A DNA stretch of 34,495 nt from Actinomycetota bacterium (GTDB lineage Bacteria; Actinomycetota; Actinomycetes; Actinomycetales; Dermatophilaceae): NCBI GenBank assembly GCA_020160805.1, contig JAIUPO010000032.1, forward strand, positions 1 to 34,495, in the 5' to 3' direction. Below the pieces are notes generated by a model. That model was given only the letters and a program-made list of their open reading frames with translations. It did no database searches and had not been told where the DNA came from. Positions 1 to 7,202 of this stretch are shown here, piece by piece. The position numbers and the translations under genes were made by a program. Positions within the stretch are counted from its first letter, which is position 1, and every line of letters starts with the position of its first letter.

Positions 1-62
1 TCGCCACCATTCCGACGCCCCCACGACATCCCTCGCCCGCCCGACCACGAATCGCCCGTTGA

Positions 63-350
63 TCAGCGGTTCCCTAGGGCGACCAGCAAGCCGCCGCTGA
101 GCCAGCGCCAGACCTCGGCGGGGATCCCGATGAGCGCGGTCGACGCCCGCAACAACAGGGTGAAAGCGATAACCGATCCCCCGAGCGACCCAGCGACGAC
201 CAGAGGCCGAAGCCACGGGCGCCCACTGGGCATCGCACCACTGACCGACCCCCCGACGATGACCGGCAGCAGGGTCAGCGAACACGGCGCCATGGTGGTC
301 AGCGCGCCGGCCACCACGGCCCCGAGCAGGGCGGTCGCGGTCGCGATCAC
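63..350 (-). pseudogene. Truncated CcdA/DsbD-like thiol-disulfide transporter
   Basis: A 95-residue membrane protein fragment. The CcdA/DsbD family carries electrons across the membrane to extracytoplasmic thioredoxins. The first helix holds the family signature APCSLTLLPVIVGG (Pro-Cys in TM1), followed by a second and the start of a third helix. The frame then stops right after SGGLLVALG, where full proteins (about 200-250 residues) carry on through further helices and a second conserved Cys. The start is taken as the GTG at 348-350, which overlaps the TGA of the thioredoxin-like gene (GTGA) and implies coupled translation. No continuation is recognisable in any frame of the 62 bases left in the window. 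It may be a frameshifted or truncated gene, or less likely a natural mini-CcdA. Confidence 0.6.
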
Positions 351-853
351 GCGCTGTCGACCATGGCCTTGATGGCAGCCCCGTTCGCGGAACCCGTCCA
401 CTTCTTGGTTGCCATGCCCTCGGGGTCGACGGCGACGAAGGTGTGTTGGGTGGTCACGCCATACTTCTTCTTTAGGTCGGTGGCCGTGTCGTAGTCCACC
501 TTGACCACCGTCAGCCCGTCCGGGACGCCATCAGCCACCAGCGTGGCGTCTGTGGCCTTGCAGTCGGGGCACCACGAGGCGTGGAAGAAGTAGACGACGG
601 TGCTTCCGGCCCGGTCGGCCATCTGCTTCTCGTAGTCCGCGAGGGTGAGATAGGCGCCGTTGATCATGTTGTCCGACATGGGTTTTGCCGAGGTGGTGCT
701 TGCCGCGGACGAACTGCTGTGGGACATCGAGGAGGTCATGGACGTCGTGCTGGAGTCCGCCATCTTCTGATCGCCGGAGCAGGCCGACAGGCTGAGGGCG
801 AGGCCGATGGCGAGCGCGGCGGCGCCGCGGCGGCGGGAGGTCAGGGGAGACAT
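347..853 (-). CDS. Thioredoxin-like lipoprotein with Met/His/Ser-rich linker
   Basis: A 168-residue exported thioredoxin-fold lipoprotein, predicted to reduce or isomerise disulfides on the outer face of the membrane. Residues 1-25 form a lipoprotein signal with lipobox L22-S-A-C25. Residues 28-63 are a low-complexity linker rich in Ser, Thr, Met and His. The thioredoxin domain starts near residue 68 and carries the active site W94-C-P-D-C98. The gene lies 84 bp after the histidine kinase and overlaps the CcdA-like fragment, which would be its natural electron donor. The Met/His content of the linker suggests metal (copper) contact, but that is inference. An ordinary TlpA/ResA-like role is equally possible. 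Confidence 0.85.
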   Translation of the reverse strand: MSPLTSRRRGAAALAIGLALSLSACSGDQKMADSSTTSMTSSMSHSSSSAASTTSAKPMSDNMINGAYLTLADYEKQMADRAGSTVVYFFHASWCPDCKATDATLVADGVPDGLTVVKVDYDTATDLKKKYGVTTQHTFVAVDPEGMATKKWTGSANGAAIKAMVDSA

Positions 854-937
854 CGAGGGTGTCCTTCCGGTCGGTGAGGTGTGCCCTGACAGTCCATCCG
901 GCGCGGCGGGTTGGCGACCAGACTCGGCGCCGGACCG

Positions 938-1942
938 TCAGCGGTCCGTAAGGTCTGCGACGCGCAACTGGGCCCGACATCCTTGCCCGCTGGGCAGATT
1001 CGTCACGGACAACTCGCCTGCGTGCTCGGCCGCGACGGCCGCAGCGATGGCCAGGCCGAAGCCGGCGCCGGCTCGCGATCGGGCCGCGTCCCCGCGCCAG
1101 CCCGCCTCTGTCAGATGTGCGAGATCGGCAGGCGGTATGCCGCCGCACCGGTCCTCGACGCTGAGGCATGTGTTCTCGACGGCGACCAGCACCTGCTCCC
1201 CGCCGGGAGTGTGTTGCACCGCATTGCGCACGAGATTGGTCGTCGCGCGTGTCGGAGCCCGCACATCGCCCGTCACCGTCGCGCCGGCCACCGTGCCGGC
1301 CACGATCTCGACCTGCGCCGCCTCGGCTTCGGCGCTGACGGCCGCCACGGCATCGGAGAGGACATCGCCGAGATCGACGGTCGACCACGCGCGGGGTCCC
1401 GGCCCCTGCAATCGACTCAGCTCGGCAATATCCCCGACCAGGGCGTCGACCCGATCGACTTCGCGCACCAGCCGGCTCAGCTCCGTGCTGGTTTCCGGAT
1501 CATCCGTATGCCGATCGGCCACCCCCTCGGCCAGCAGCCGGATGCCGGTGATCGGCGTGCGCAGATCGTGCGACAGCCAGCCGATCGTGTCGCGGCGGGA
1601 GGCTTCGACCGCGGCGACCCGATGTCGCTCGGCGCTCTCCCGCGCCGTCCGTCGCTCCCACCGCTGAACCCGGCGCGCGAGCAGCAAGCCCACGAGAACC
1701 GCCATCGGCGCTCCGGCCAGGAGCACGAAAAGCACTGTGTGGTAATCATCTTCGGCCACGAGCATCGCCCGGGTGGCGGCGGCCACACCGGCGGCGAGGG
1801 AGGCAACAACAACAATCGGCGCACCCAGCGCGGCGATCGACGGGCGACGCTCCGCTGCGCGAATGAGCATGAGAGCACCAGCGATCGCGACCGCCCCCGT
1901 GACGCCGAACGACACGGCGACGGCACCGACTTGCGAGTTCAC
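938..1942 (-). CDS. Sensor histidine kinase
   Basis: A 334-residue membrane histidine kinase. Three hydrophobic helices (about residues 5-27, 38-62 and 68-90) leave almost no extracytoplasmic domain, so sensing is probably within the membrane or through a partner. The dimerisation/phosphoacceptor box is GWLSHDLRTPITG with H125. The ATPase has an N-box NLVRNAVQHTPGG and a G2 box GAGFGLAIA. The G1 box reads VEDRCGGIP, so Cys stands where Gly is usual. The GTG start at 1940-1942 overlaps the stop of the upstream response regulator (GTGA), so the two are co-translated. The downstream thioredoxin-like and CcdA-like genes on the same strand suggest a link to envelope redox state; this is inferred from position only. 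Confidence 0.9.
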   Translation of the reverse strand: MNSQVGAVAVSFGVTGAVAIAGALMLIRAAERRPSIAALGAPIVVVASLAAGVAAATRAMLVAEDDYHTVLFVLLAGAPMAVLVGLLLARRVQRWERRTARESAERHRVAAVEASRRDTIGWLSHDLRTPITGIRLLAEGVADRHTDDPETSTELSRLVREVDRVDALVGDIAELSRLQGPGPRAWSTVDLGDVLSDAVAAVSAEAEAAQVEIVAGTVAGATVTGDVRAPTRATTNLVRNAVQHTPGGEQVLVAVENTCLSVEDRCGGIPPADLAHLTEAGWRGDAARSRAGAGFGLAIAAAVAAEHAGELSVTNLPSGQGCRAQLRVADLTDR

Positions 1943-2637
1943 CGGCCCAGCCCGTCCCAGCGATAGCCCTTGCCGAAGACCGTCACCAAGGCCGTCGGCG
2001 CGCCGGGGTCAGCCTCGACCTTTTCTCGCACCCGCCGCACATGCACCGTGACCGTGGACGCGTCGCCGATATGCCAGCCCCAGACGCGCTCCAGGAGTTC
2101 CTCTCGCGAGAAGACCGTTCCCGGGTGGCGCAGGAAATGGGCGAGCAGATCGAACTCTCGCGCCGTCAGGATGAGTGGCTTGCCGTTGCGGATCGCTGAC
2201 CTAGCGACCATGTCCAGTCGCAGGTCGCCGTCGGCGAGGACGGCGGCCATCGGGGCGGCGGCGGGCTCGCGGCGACGCAGGACCGCCCGGATGCGCAACT
2301 CCAACTCGCGCGTGCTGAACGGCTTAACGACATAGTCGTCGGCTCCGGCGTGCAGACCGTGGACCCGCTCGTGCTCCTCGCCGCGCGCGGTCACCATGAT
2401 GACCGGCAGGTCGGGACGAATCCCGCGCAAGCGCCGGCATACCTCCAGCCCGCCAAGGCCCGGAAGCATCAGATCCAGCAGCACGACATCTGCCGGCTGC
2501 TCGGCATACGCCTCCAGGGCCTCGGGCCCGGTGCCGGCGCTCTGGACCGTCATCCCCGCGTGCGTGAGCTGGCGCGCGAGCGTCTGACGGACGGTCGCAT
2601 CGTCCTCGACCAGCAGTACGCGCACCACGGAGGTCAC
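1939..2637 (-). CDS. OmpR/PhoB-family response regulator
   Basis: A two-domain response regulator of about 232 residues. The receiver domain has the acidic pair E11-D12-D13, phosphoacceptor D55 (VVLLDLMLPG), and the conserved Lys in VVKPFS. The C-terminal winged helix is of OmpR type, with the motifs LTAREFDLLAHFL, FSREELLERVWGW and VTVHVRRVREKVE. It is the first gene of the leftward cluster and is followed, with 4-base overlap, by its kinase. The GTG at 2635-2637 (VTSVVRVLLVEDD) was chosen because the receiver fold begins right after it. GTG at 2628 or 2664 is possible, and no strong ribosome binding site decides between them. Confidence 0.92.
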   Translation of the reverse strand: MTSVVRVLLVEDDATVRQTLARQLTHAGMTVQSAGTGPEALEAYAEQPADVVLLDLMLPGLGGLEVCRRLRGIRPDLPVIMVTARGEEHERVHGLHAGADDYVVKPFSTRELELRIRAVLRRREPAAAPMAAVLADGDLRLDMVARSAIRNGKPLILTAREFDLLAHFLRHPGTVFSREELLERVWGWHIGDASTVTVHVRRVREKVEADPGAPTALVTVFGKGYRWDGLGR

Positions 2638-2720
2638 GCTAGGCGATCTGTCACCGCCCGCCACCGCCGCGCACCTGAGACGTCACCGCCTCGTAAGGTG
2701 CGGATTCGGATCCGATCCAC

Positions 2721-2790
2721 CTAGCGCCCGGCCTACCGCCTGGTTGTGGTCGTGATCATGACCAAAACCAGGCGGTAGGTCAGGCGCTAG
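2721..2790. repeat. 70-bp near-perfect palindrome in a divergent gap
   Basis: Two 31-base arms (2721-2751 and 2760-2790) with three mismatches flank an 8-base centre that itself contains TGATCA. The arms begin with CTAGCGCC and include CCTACCGCCTGGTT. The element lies between the leftward response regulator and the rightward DUF4230 gene, so it cannot be a shared terminator. It may be a dispersed palindromic repeat or a large operator for either promoter. Confidence 0.85.
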
Positions 2791-2860
2791 CGGCCGCGGC
2801 TGGCGACGGAGGGACTCGCGCCCTGCCCCGGCGCGCGACTGGCCTGGCAGAGTTGGGCGT

Positions 2861-3547
2861 ATGACGAGCACCCCCTCCGTCCGCCAGCGCACCTGGGTGC
2901 CCCTGGTTGTGGTCGCCGTCGGCGTGCTGACGCTGGCCGTGCTCTTCGCGGGCGCCTTGAGCAGCTTCCGCGATGCGCTCTTCGGTGAGGACTCGACACC
3001 GGCGCCCGGTGACACGACGCTGCTGGAGATCCGGCGCACCGCCGAGTTGCGCGCGGCGACGGGTACCTTCTCCGTGCCCGTCTACTACGGCTATGACAAG
3101 GACACGGGCATCCTGTCCAAGATCGTCCCCGATGTCATTGACGAGGATTCCGGCGTGGCGATCTATCAGGGCAGTGTCGACGCACTCATCGACCTAAAAG
3201 CCTTGGAGGAGAAGAACATCAAGTCGGACAAGGCGGCGGGAACTCTGACGATCACGGTGCCACCGCCGACGCTGACCAGCCCCAAGATCGACCTCGCCAA
3301 GTCCCGGATCGTGGCGCAGCAGCGCGGCATCGGCACGCGCGTCAACGACTTCTTTGCCAGTGCTCCGCTGGAGCAGCGTCAGGCGCTCGACCAGGCCGCC
3401 GTCCAGGCGCTGCAGCAGGCTGCCGCGGAATCAGACCTGCAACAGACCGCGCGTGACAACGGCCGGAACTTCCTCACCGCCCTCGGCCGGCAGCTCGGCT
3501 TCCCGACCGTGACCGCTATCTACGCCGACGAGCCGGGAGCCCAGTAA
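2861..3547 (+). CDS. DUF4230 family membrane-anchored protein
   Basis: A 228-residue protein with one N-terminal membrane helix (about residues 12-34) and an extracytoplasmic domain matching the DUF4230 pattern: an opening LLEIRRTAELRAATGTFSVPV segment, a middle beta-rich part with GSVDALIDL and TLTITVPPPTL, and a helical C-terminus with the family-typical ARDNGRNFLTALGRQLGFPTV. The function of DUF4230 is unknown to me. It stands alone, divergent from the two-component genes, with a long palindrome upstream. The ATG at 2861 is the only start that places the helix near the N-terminus. No strong ribosome binding site is seen. Confidence 0.8.
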   Translation: MTSTPSVRQRTWVPLVVVAVGVLTLAVLFAGALSSFRDALFGEDSTPAPGDTTLLEIRRTAELRAATGTFSVPVYYGYDKDTGILSKIVPDVIDEDSGVAIYQGSVDALIDLKALEEKNIKSDKAAGTLTITVPPPTLTSPKIDLAKSRIVAQQRGIGTRVNDFFASAPLEQRQALDQAAVQALQQAAAESDLQQTARDNGRNFLTALGRQLGFPTVTAIYADEPGAQ

Positions 3548-3590
3548 CCCGCTGAGCGCGGGACGACGGCATCACTCAGCACAGGTTGGT

Positions 3591-3624
3591 CGAATCTGCA
3601 GACCTTGCAAGGTCCGCAGATTCG
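3591..3624. repeat. 34-bp palindrome at the outer edge of the left repeat
   Basis: The arms CGAATCTGCAGACCTTG (3591-3607) and CAAGGTCCGCAGATTCG (3608-3624) are complementary over 17 bases with one mismatch and no loop. The right arm is the outer part of the 63-bp left inverted repeat (3609-3671), so the left boundary holds an extra, inverted partial copy of the repeat end. Confidence 0.85.
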
Positions 3625-3671
3625 CCTAACGTCGGCTAGCAGAGGTTGCACGACCCAGCAGAGGTTGCACG
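3609..3671. repeat. Left 63-bp inverted repeat bounding tetR-mmpL
   Basis: Reads as the reverse complement of 6974-7036 with 59 of 63 bases identical, including an uninterrupted 37-base block from GCTAGCAGAGG onward. Inside it the 14-base unit AGCAGAGGTTGCAC occurs twice, 19 bases apart. The partner lies 3.3 kb away beyond the MMPL gene, so the two copies enclose the regulator, its operator and the transporter. Confidence 0.9.
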
Positions 3672-3688
3672 GACGGGCCAAGGCACGA

Positions 3689-3718
3689 TGCACCAGGTGC
3701 AAACTTGCACTTGGTGCA
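3689..3718. promoter_or_regulatory. Probable TetR operator upstream of tetR-mmpL
   Basis: A 30-bp palindrome: TGCACCAGGTGCAA, then AC, then TTGCACTTGGTGCA; the arms match with one mismatch. The left arm is itself a 13-bp perfect palindrome (TGCACC-A-GGTGCA). It ends 21 bp before the tetR ATG. A TTGCAC at 3705-3710 inside it could be the -35 box, with CATGCT (3728-3733) as a weak -10 after 17 bp. Position and symmetry fit autoregulation by the adjacent TetR. Confidence 0.6.
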
Positions 3719-3739
3719 GATTCGGCGCATGCTAGAGCC

Positions 3740-4369
3740 ATGACGGATTCTCTCGCCGATAGCGGCTTGCGAGAGCGGAAGAAGGCGCAGAGGACATCGG
3801 AACTGGTGGACGCGGCATACGCCCTGCTCGCCGAGGGCGGCCTGGAAGCCATGACGGCGGAGAGCATCGCCGAGCGCGCCGGCGTCTCGCGGCGCACGTT
3901 CTTTAACTACTTCCCCACGACCGAGGCCGTCCTGGTCCGGGGAGTGCGTGAGCTGCTCGATCAGATCAGCGCGTTCTTCGTCGCGGCACCCGCCGACGAG
4001 GCGATCTTGGACATCGTCCTGCGCGTGGCGTCGTCCCCCGCCGAGGAAGCACTCCTGCGTCGTGTCGCGGTGCTCGGCACCGTCGGCAAGGCCAACCCGC
4101 AGACCAAGGGCGTGCTGCATATGGCCATGCTCGACTGGACGGAATGGCTCATCGGCTTCGTGCGCACCCGCGTCCCGCAGGGCACCGATGATCTGTATGC
4201 CGTCAGCCTCGCCACCGCGATCGTCTCCGCCGCGCAGGCCGCGATCATCCGCTGGTCGGAGTCGACCGACAACAACCTTTCCCCGGCAGGCATCGCCGCC
4301 TTCCGCACCACGCTCGCGACGAGCATCACCTATTTCCGGCGCGGCTTTGACGCCGCCCCGATCGGCTAG
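3740..4369 (+). CDS. TetR-family repressor of the adjacent MMPL exporter
   Basis: A 209-residue TetR regulator. The N-terminal helix-turn-helix covers about residues 17-60 (RTSELVDAAYALLAEGGLEA, then SIAERAGVSRRTFFNYFPTTE), with the typical recognition-helix ending FFNYF. The rest is the helical ligand-binding domain. The ATG at 3740 fits the usual distance to the DNA-binding domain; the longer frame running back to 3605 is non-coding repeat DNA. There is no ribosome binding site before the ATG, and a weak promoter would place the transcript start near it, so leaderless translation is possible. It is followed after 13 bp by the MMPL gene, so it very likely controls that exporter. Confidence 0.88.
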   Translation: MTDSLADSGLRERKKAQRTSELVDAAYALLAEGGLEAMTAESIAERAGVSRRTFFNYFPTTEAVLVRGVRELLDQISAFFVAAPADEAILDIVLRVASSPAEEALLRRVAVLGTVGKANPQTKGVLHMAMLDWTEWLIGFVRTRVPQGTDDLYAVSLATAIVSAAQAAIIRWSESTDNNLSPAGIAAFRTTLATSITYFRRGFDAAPIG

Positions 4370-4382
4370 GAGGCCGACCCCC

Positions 4383-7019
4383 ATGGCCCAATTCCTCTAC
4401 CGCCTCGGGCGCTGGTGCGCCGATCGCGCCGGCCGAGTCCTGGCGCTCTGGCTGGCTCTGCTGATCGCCGTCGGCGGTGCTGCAGCCAGCTTCGGCACCC
4501 CAATGACAAGCAAATTCTCGTTGCCCGGCAGCGACTTTCAGCGCGTGCTGGACCAGCTCGGGACGGAGATACCCGAGCTGAGTGGCGGCTTCGGGACGGT
4601 GGTTTTCGAGAGCCGTTCGGGCTCGTTCACCCCACAAGAAAAGGCTGCCATCGCATCGGCGCGCTCCGCCTGGGAGGGCATCGATCATGTCACCGGGGTC
4701 ACCGATCCGTTCGCGACCCAGACCGAACTCGACAAGGCCCGCACCGACCTGGAGGCCGCGCGCACCAAGCTCGTCGACGGTGGTGAACAACTGTCGGCGA
4801 ATCGCGTCGCCCTCGACAACGCACAATTCCAGGTGGCGCAAGGCGAGGGATTGATCACGGCTGTCGCGAAGAAGAATCCCAAGGACCCGAGCTTGAAGGC
4901 GCTTCGCCAGGAGGTCGCCGCGGGCCGTGCCGACCTCGACGCCGGGGAGGAGAAGTGGGCGCTAGCCAAGAAGGATCTCGAACAGGGTTGGGTCGACTAC
5001 AACCTCGGCAAGGCCCAAGTCGACGCGATGGGTGACCTGCGGTTCGTCACGACGGATGGGCGTTTCGCCGTCGCGCAAATCCAGTTCGACGAGGACGTCA
5101 ACTCGGTCCCGTATGACGTGCGCACCCAGATCCCCGAGCTCGGTAGCGACCTGGTAGCCGCCGGCGTAACGACCAACTACTCCGCCGAGATCGTCCGTGA
5201 TCAATCGCTCGTCGGCCCTGGCGAGATCATCGGCCTGACGATCGCCCTGATCGTGCTGATTGCCATGCTCGGCACCCTCGTCGCCGCCGGCCTGCCGATC
5301 CTCGGCGCCCTGCTCGGCGTCGGCGTGGGGCTGGCGGGAGCCGTTGCGGCGTCGGCCTTCTTCGATATGCACCAGATGACGCCATCCCTGGCTCTCATGC
5401 TGGGACTCGCTGTGGGCATCGATTACGCGCTCTTCATCGTCAACCGGCACCGGTCGATGTATCTCCATGGCACCCCCTTGCGCGAATCCATCGCGCGCGC
5501 CGTCGGCACCGCCGGCAGCGCGGTGACCTTCGCCGGCATGACGGTGGTCATCGCCCTCGCGGCCCTCACGCTCTCGGGCATTCCGCTGCTGGCGCAGATG
5601 GGGCTGGTTGCGGCCGCGACGGTCGCGGTGGCCGTCCTCGTCGCGATCACCTTGACCCCGGCGATGCTGCGGCTCATCGGCCCGCGGGTGGCATCCAAGC
5701 GCCTCTGGACGGCCAATGGGTATGCCGCTCCCGCCGACATCGCGACCCGCACCGTGCCCGCAACCGAGCAGGACGAGGAGCACGGCGGCTGGTATGTCCG
5801 GCTGGTCACCCGCCGTCCCTGGCTCACTATCCTCGCCGTTGTCGCCACGGTCGGGATCCTTGCCATCCCGACCCTGTCCCTGCGGCTCGGCCTGCCCGAC
5901 GGCAGCAGCGAGCCCGCCGGCAGCACGGCATACACGACCTACAACCAGGTCGCGGAGCATTTCGGGCCGGGGATGAACGGCCCATTGCTCGCGGTGGCGA
6001 CGCTGGACGCCCAGGCGCCGACCGCGGAACAGTCCACGGCCGTCGCCCAACGACTCGCGATCGCCATGGCCGACTCCACCGGCGTCGAGGCGGTCGCCGT
6101 GGCCGGCACCTCACCCGATCACCGCACCATCGCCTTGCAGATCGTGCCCGAGACCGGCCCGGCCGATGCCGCGACCCTGACGACGGTGCACACCTTGCAG
6201 GATCGCGCCGCATCGCTGGGCGAATCCACCGGCACGACAATCGGTTTCACCGGCCAGACGATCGCGAATATCGAGATCTCGGAGCAGCTCGCGGCCGCCC
6301 TGCCGGGCTACCTACTGACCGTTGTCGGCCTCTCGCTCGTCATCCTGCTCCTGGTCTTCCGCTCCTGGATCGTGCCGGTCATCGCGACCGCAGGCTTCCT
6401 GCTCTCGGTTGCCGCCGCCTTCGGCGTGACCGTCGCGGTCTATCAATGGGGTTGGCTGGCAAGCCTTTTCGGCGTCAGCACGCCCGGGCCGATTCTGTCC
6501 TTCATGCCGATCATCCTCATCGGCGTGCTCTTCGGGCTGGCGATGGACTATCAGATGTTCCTCGTCACCGGCATGCGCGAGGCCTGGGCGCATGGCGAGT
6601 CAGCGCAGCGCGCGGTGCGGTCCGGCTTCCTCCACGGCGCCAAGGTCGTCACCGCCGCCGCCATCATCATGGCCTCGGTCTTCGGCGGCTTCGTGTTCTC
6701 CCATATGACGATGATCCGGCCCATCGGCCTGGGCCTGGCCGTCGGCGTCCTCGTGGATGCCTGGCTGGTGCGCATGACGCTCACGCCAGCCCTGATGCAC
6801 CTGCTCGGCGAGCGCGCCTGGCACCTGCCGGCCTGGCTCGACCGCCTGGTCCCGAATGTCGACGTCGAAGGCACCAGCCTGGTCACCGAGCCAGCGCCCG
6901 AGCTGGCGACCGATGACACGTCAGCGCAGACACTCGAGGCGCCCGACGACGCGGACACGCCCAACGACGCGGACGTGCAACCTCTGCTGGGTCGTGCAAC
7001 CTCTGCTAGCGGACGTTAG
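4383..7019 (+). CDS. MMPL-family RND-type exporter
   Basis: An 878-residue membrane transporter of the MMPL (RND) superfamily, which moves lipids, siderophores or hydrophobic compounds outward using proton flow. The first helix (about residues 16-36) is followed by an extracytoplasmic domain containing a long coiled-coil-like stretch (about residues 118-215, with repeated LDKARTDLEAARTKL-type heptads), then helices 2-6, a second extracytoplasmic loop and helices 7-12. The family proton-relay motifs are GLAVGIDYALFIVNRHR and its second-half counterpart GLAMDYQMFLV. An AGGAGG at 4368-4373 marks the ATG at 4383. The final residues VQPLLGRATSASGR are encoded by the right 63-bp inverted repeat, so the natural C-terminus was probably different. 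The substrate cannot be told. Confidence 0.92.
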   Translation: MAQFLYRLGRWCADRAGRVLALWLALLIAVGGAAASFGTPMTSKFSLPGSDFQRVLDQLGTEIPELSGGFGTVVFESRSGSFTPQEKAAIASARSAWEGIDHVTGVTDPFATQTELDKARTDLEAARTKLVDGGEQLSANRVALDNAQFQVAQGEGLITAVAKKNPKDPSLKALRQEVAAGRADLDAGEEKWALAKKDLEQGWVDYNLGKAQVDAMGDLRFVTTDGRFAVAQIQFDEDVNSVPYDVRTQIPELGSDLVAAGVTTNYSAEIVRDQSLVGPGEIIGLTIALIVLIAMLGTLVAAGLPILGALLGVGVGLAGAVAASAFFDMHQMTPSLALMLGLAVGIDYALFIVNRHRSMYLHGTPLRESIARAVGTAGSAVTFAGMTVVIALAALTLSGIPLLAQMGLVAAATVAVAVLVAITLTPAMLRLIGPRVASKRLWTANGYAAPADIATRTVPATEQDEEHGGWYVRLVTRRPWLTILAVVATVGILAIPTLSLRLGLPDGSSEPAGSTAYTTYNQVAEHFGPGMNGPLLAVATLDAQAPTAEQSTAVAQRLAIAMADSTGVEAVAVAGTSPDHRTIALQIVPETGPADAATLTTVHTLQDRAASLGESTGTTIGFTGQTIANIEISEQLAAALPGYLLTVVGLSLVILLLVFRSWIVPVIATAGFLLSVAAAFGVTVAVYQWGWLASLFGVSTPGPILSFMPIILIGVLFGLAMDYQMFLVTGMREAWAHGESAQRAVRSGFLHGAKVVTAAAIIMASVFGGFVFSHMTMIRPIGLGLAVGVLVDAWLVRMTLTPALMHLLGERAWHLPAWLDRLVPNVDVEGTSLVTEPAPELATDDTSAQTLEAPDDADTPNDADVQPLLGRATSASGR

Positions 7020-7036
7020 TCGAATCTGCACACCTT
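6974..7036. repeat. Right 63-bp inverted repeat bounding tetR-mmpL
   Basis: Inverted partner of 3609-3671 (59/63 identical). It overlaps the end of the MMPL frame (stop TAG at 7017-7019) and ends at 7036, directly where similarity to a VapB antitoxin begins. It contains two copies of GTGCAACCTCTGCT 19 bases apart. Confidence 0.9.
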
Positions 7037-7037
7037 C

Positions 7038-7202
7038 CGCCGCCGGGCCCTCGGCACCCGCACCAAGAAGGACACGGTCAATGCTGCCCTTCGCGAAGTC
7101 TCCGCGCGCCTCCGCCGCATCAAGGCACTCGATGAGCTCGGAAAAATGGCGGACCGTGGCGACTTCGAGGAGTTCCAGGACAAGGCCACCTACCGGGCAT
7201 GA
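7038..7202 (+). pseudogene. vapB: 5'-truncated VapB antitoxin
   Basis: The frame ending at TGA 7200-7202 encodes RRRALGTRTKKDTVNAALRE and a charged C-terminal tail ending QDKATYRA, which is the body and toxin-binding end of a VapB-type antitoxin. The first about 15-18 residues, which form the DNA-binding ribbon, are missing. Upstream, the same frame runs into the 63-bp repeat and stops at 7017, and no ATG, GTG or TTG occurs before the homologous part. Loss of the 5' end together with its promoter coincides with the repeat boundary. The remaining stop overlaps the vapC start (ATGA), showing that the two genes once formed an operon. Confidence 0.72.

Noticed and set aside
2721-2790. Palindrome as rho-independent terminator
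   Set aside because: Flanking genes diverge and no T-tract is present.
3948-4382. 5' extension of the MMPL frame through the tetR gene
   Set aside because: The tetR protein explains this stretch, and AGGAGG plus ATG at 4383 gives the normal MMPL N-terminus.
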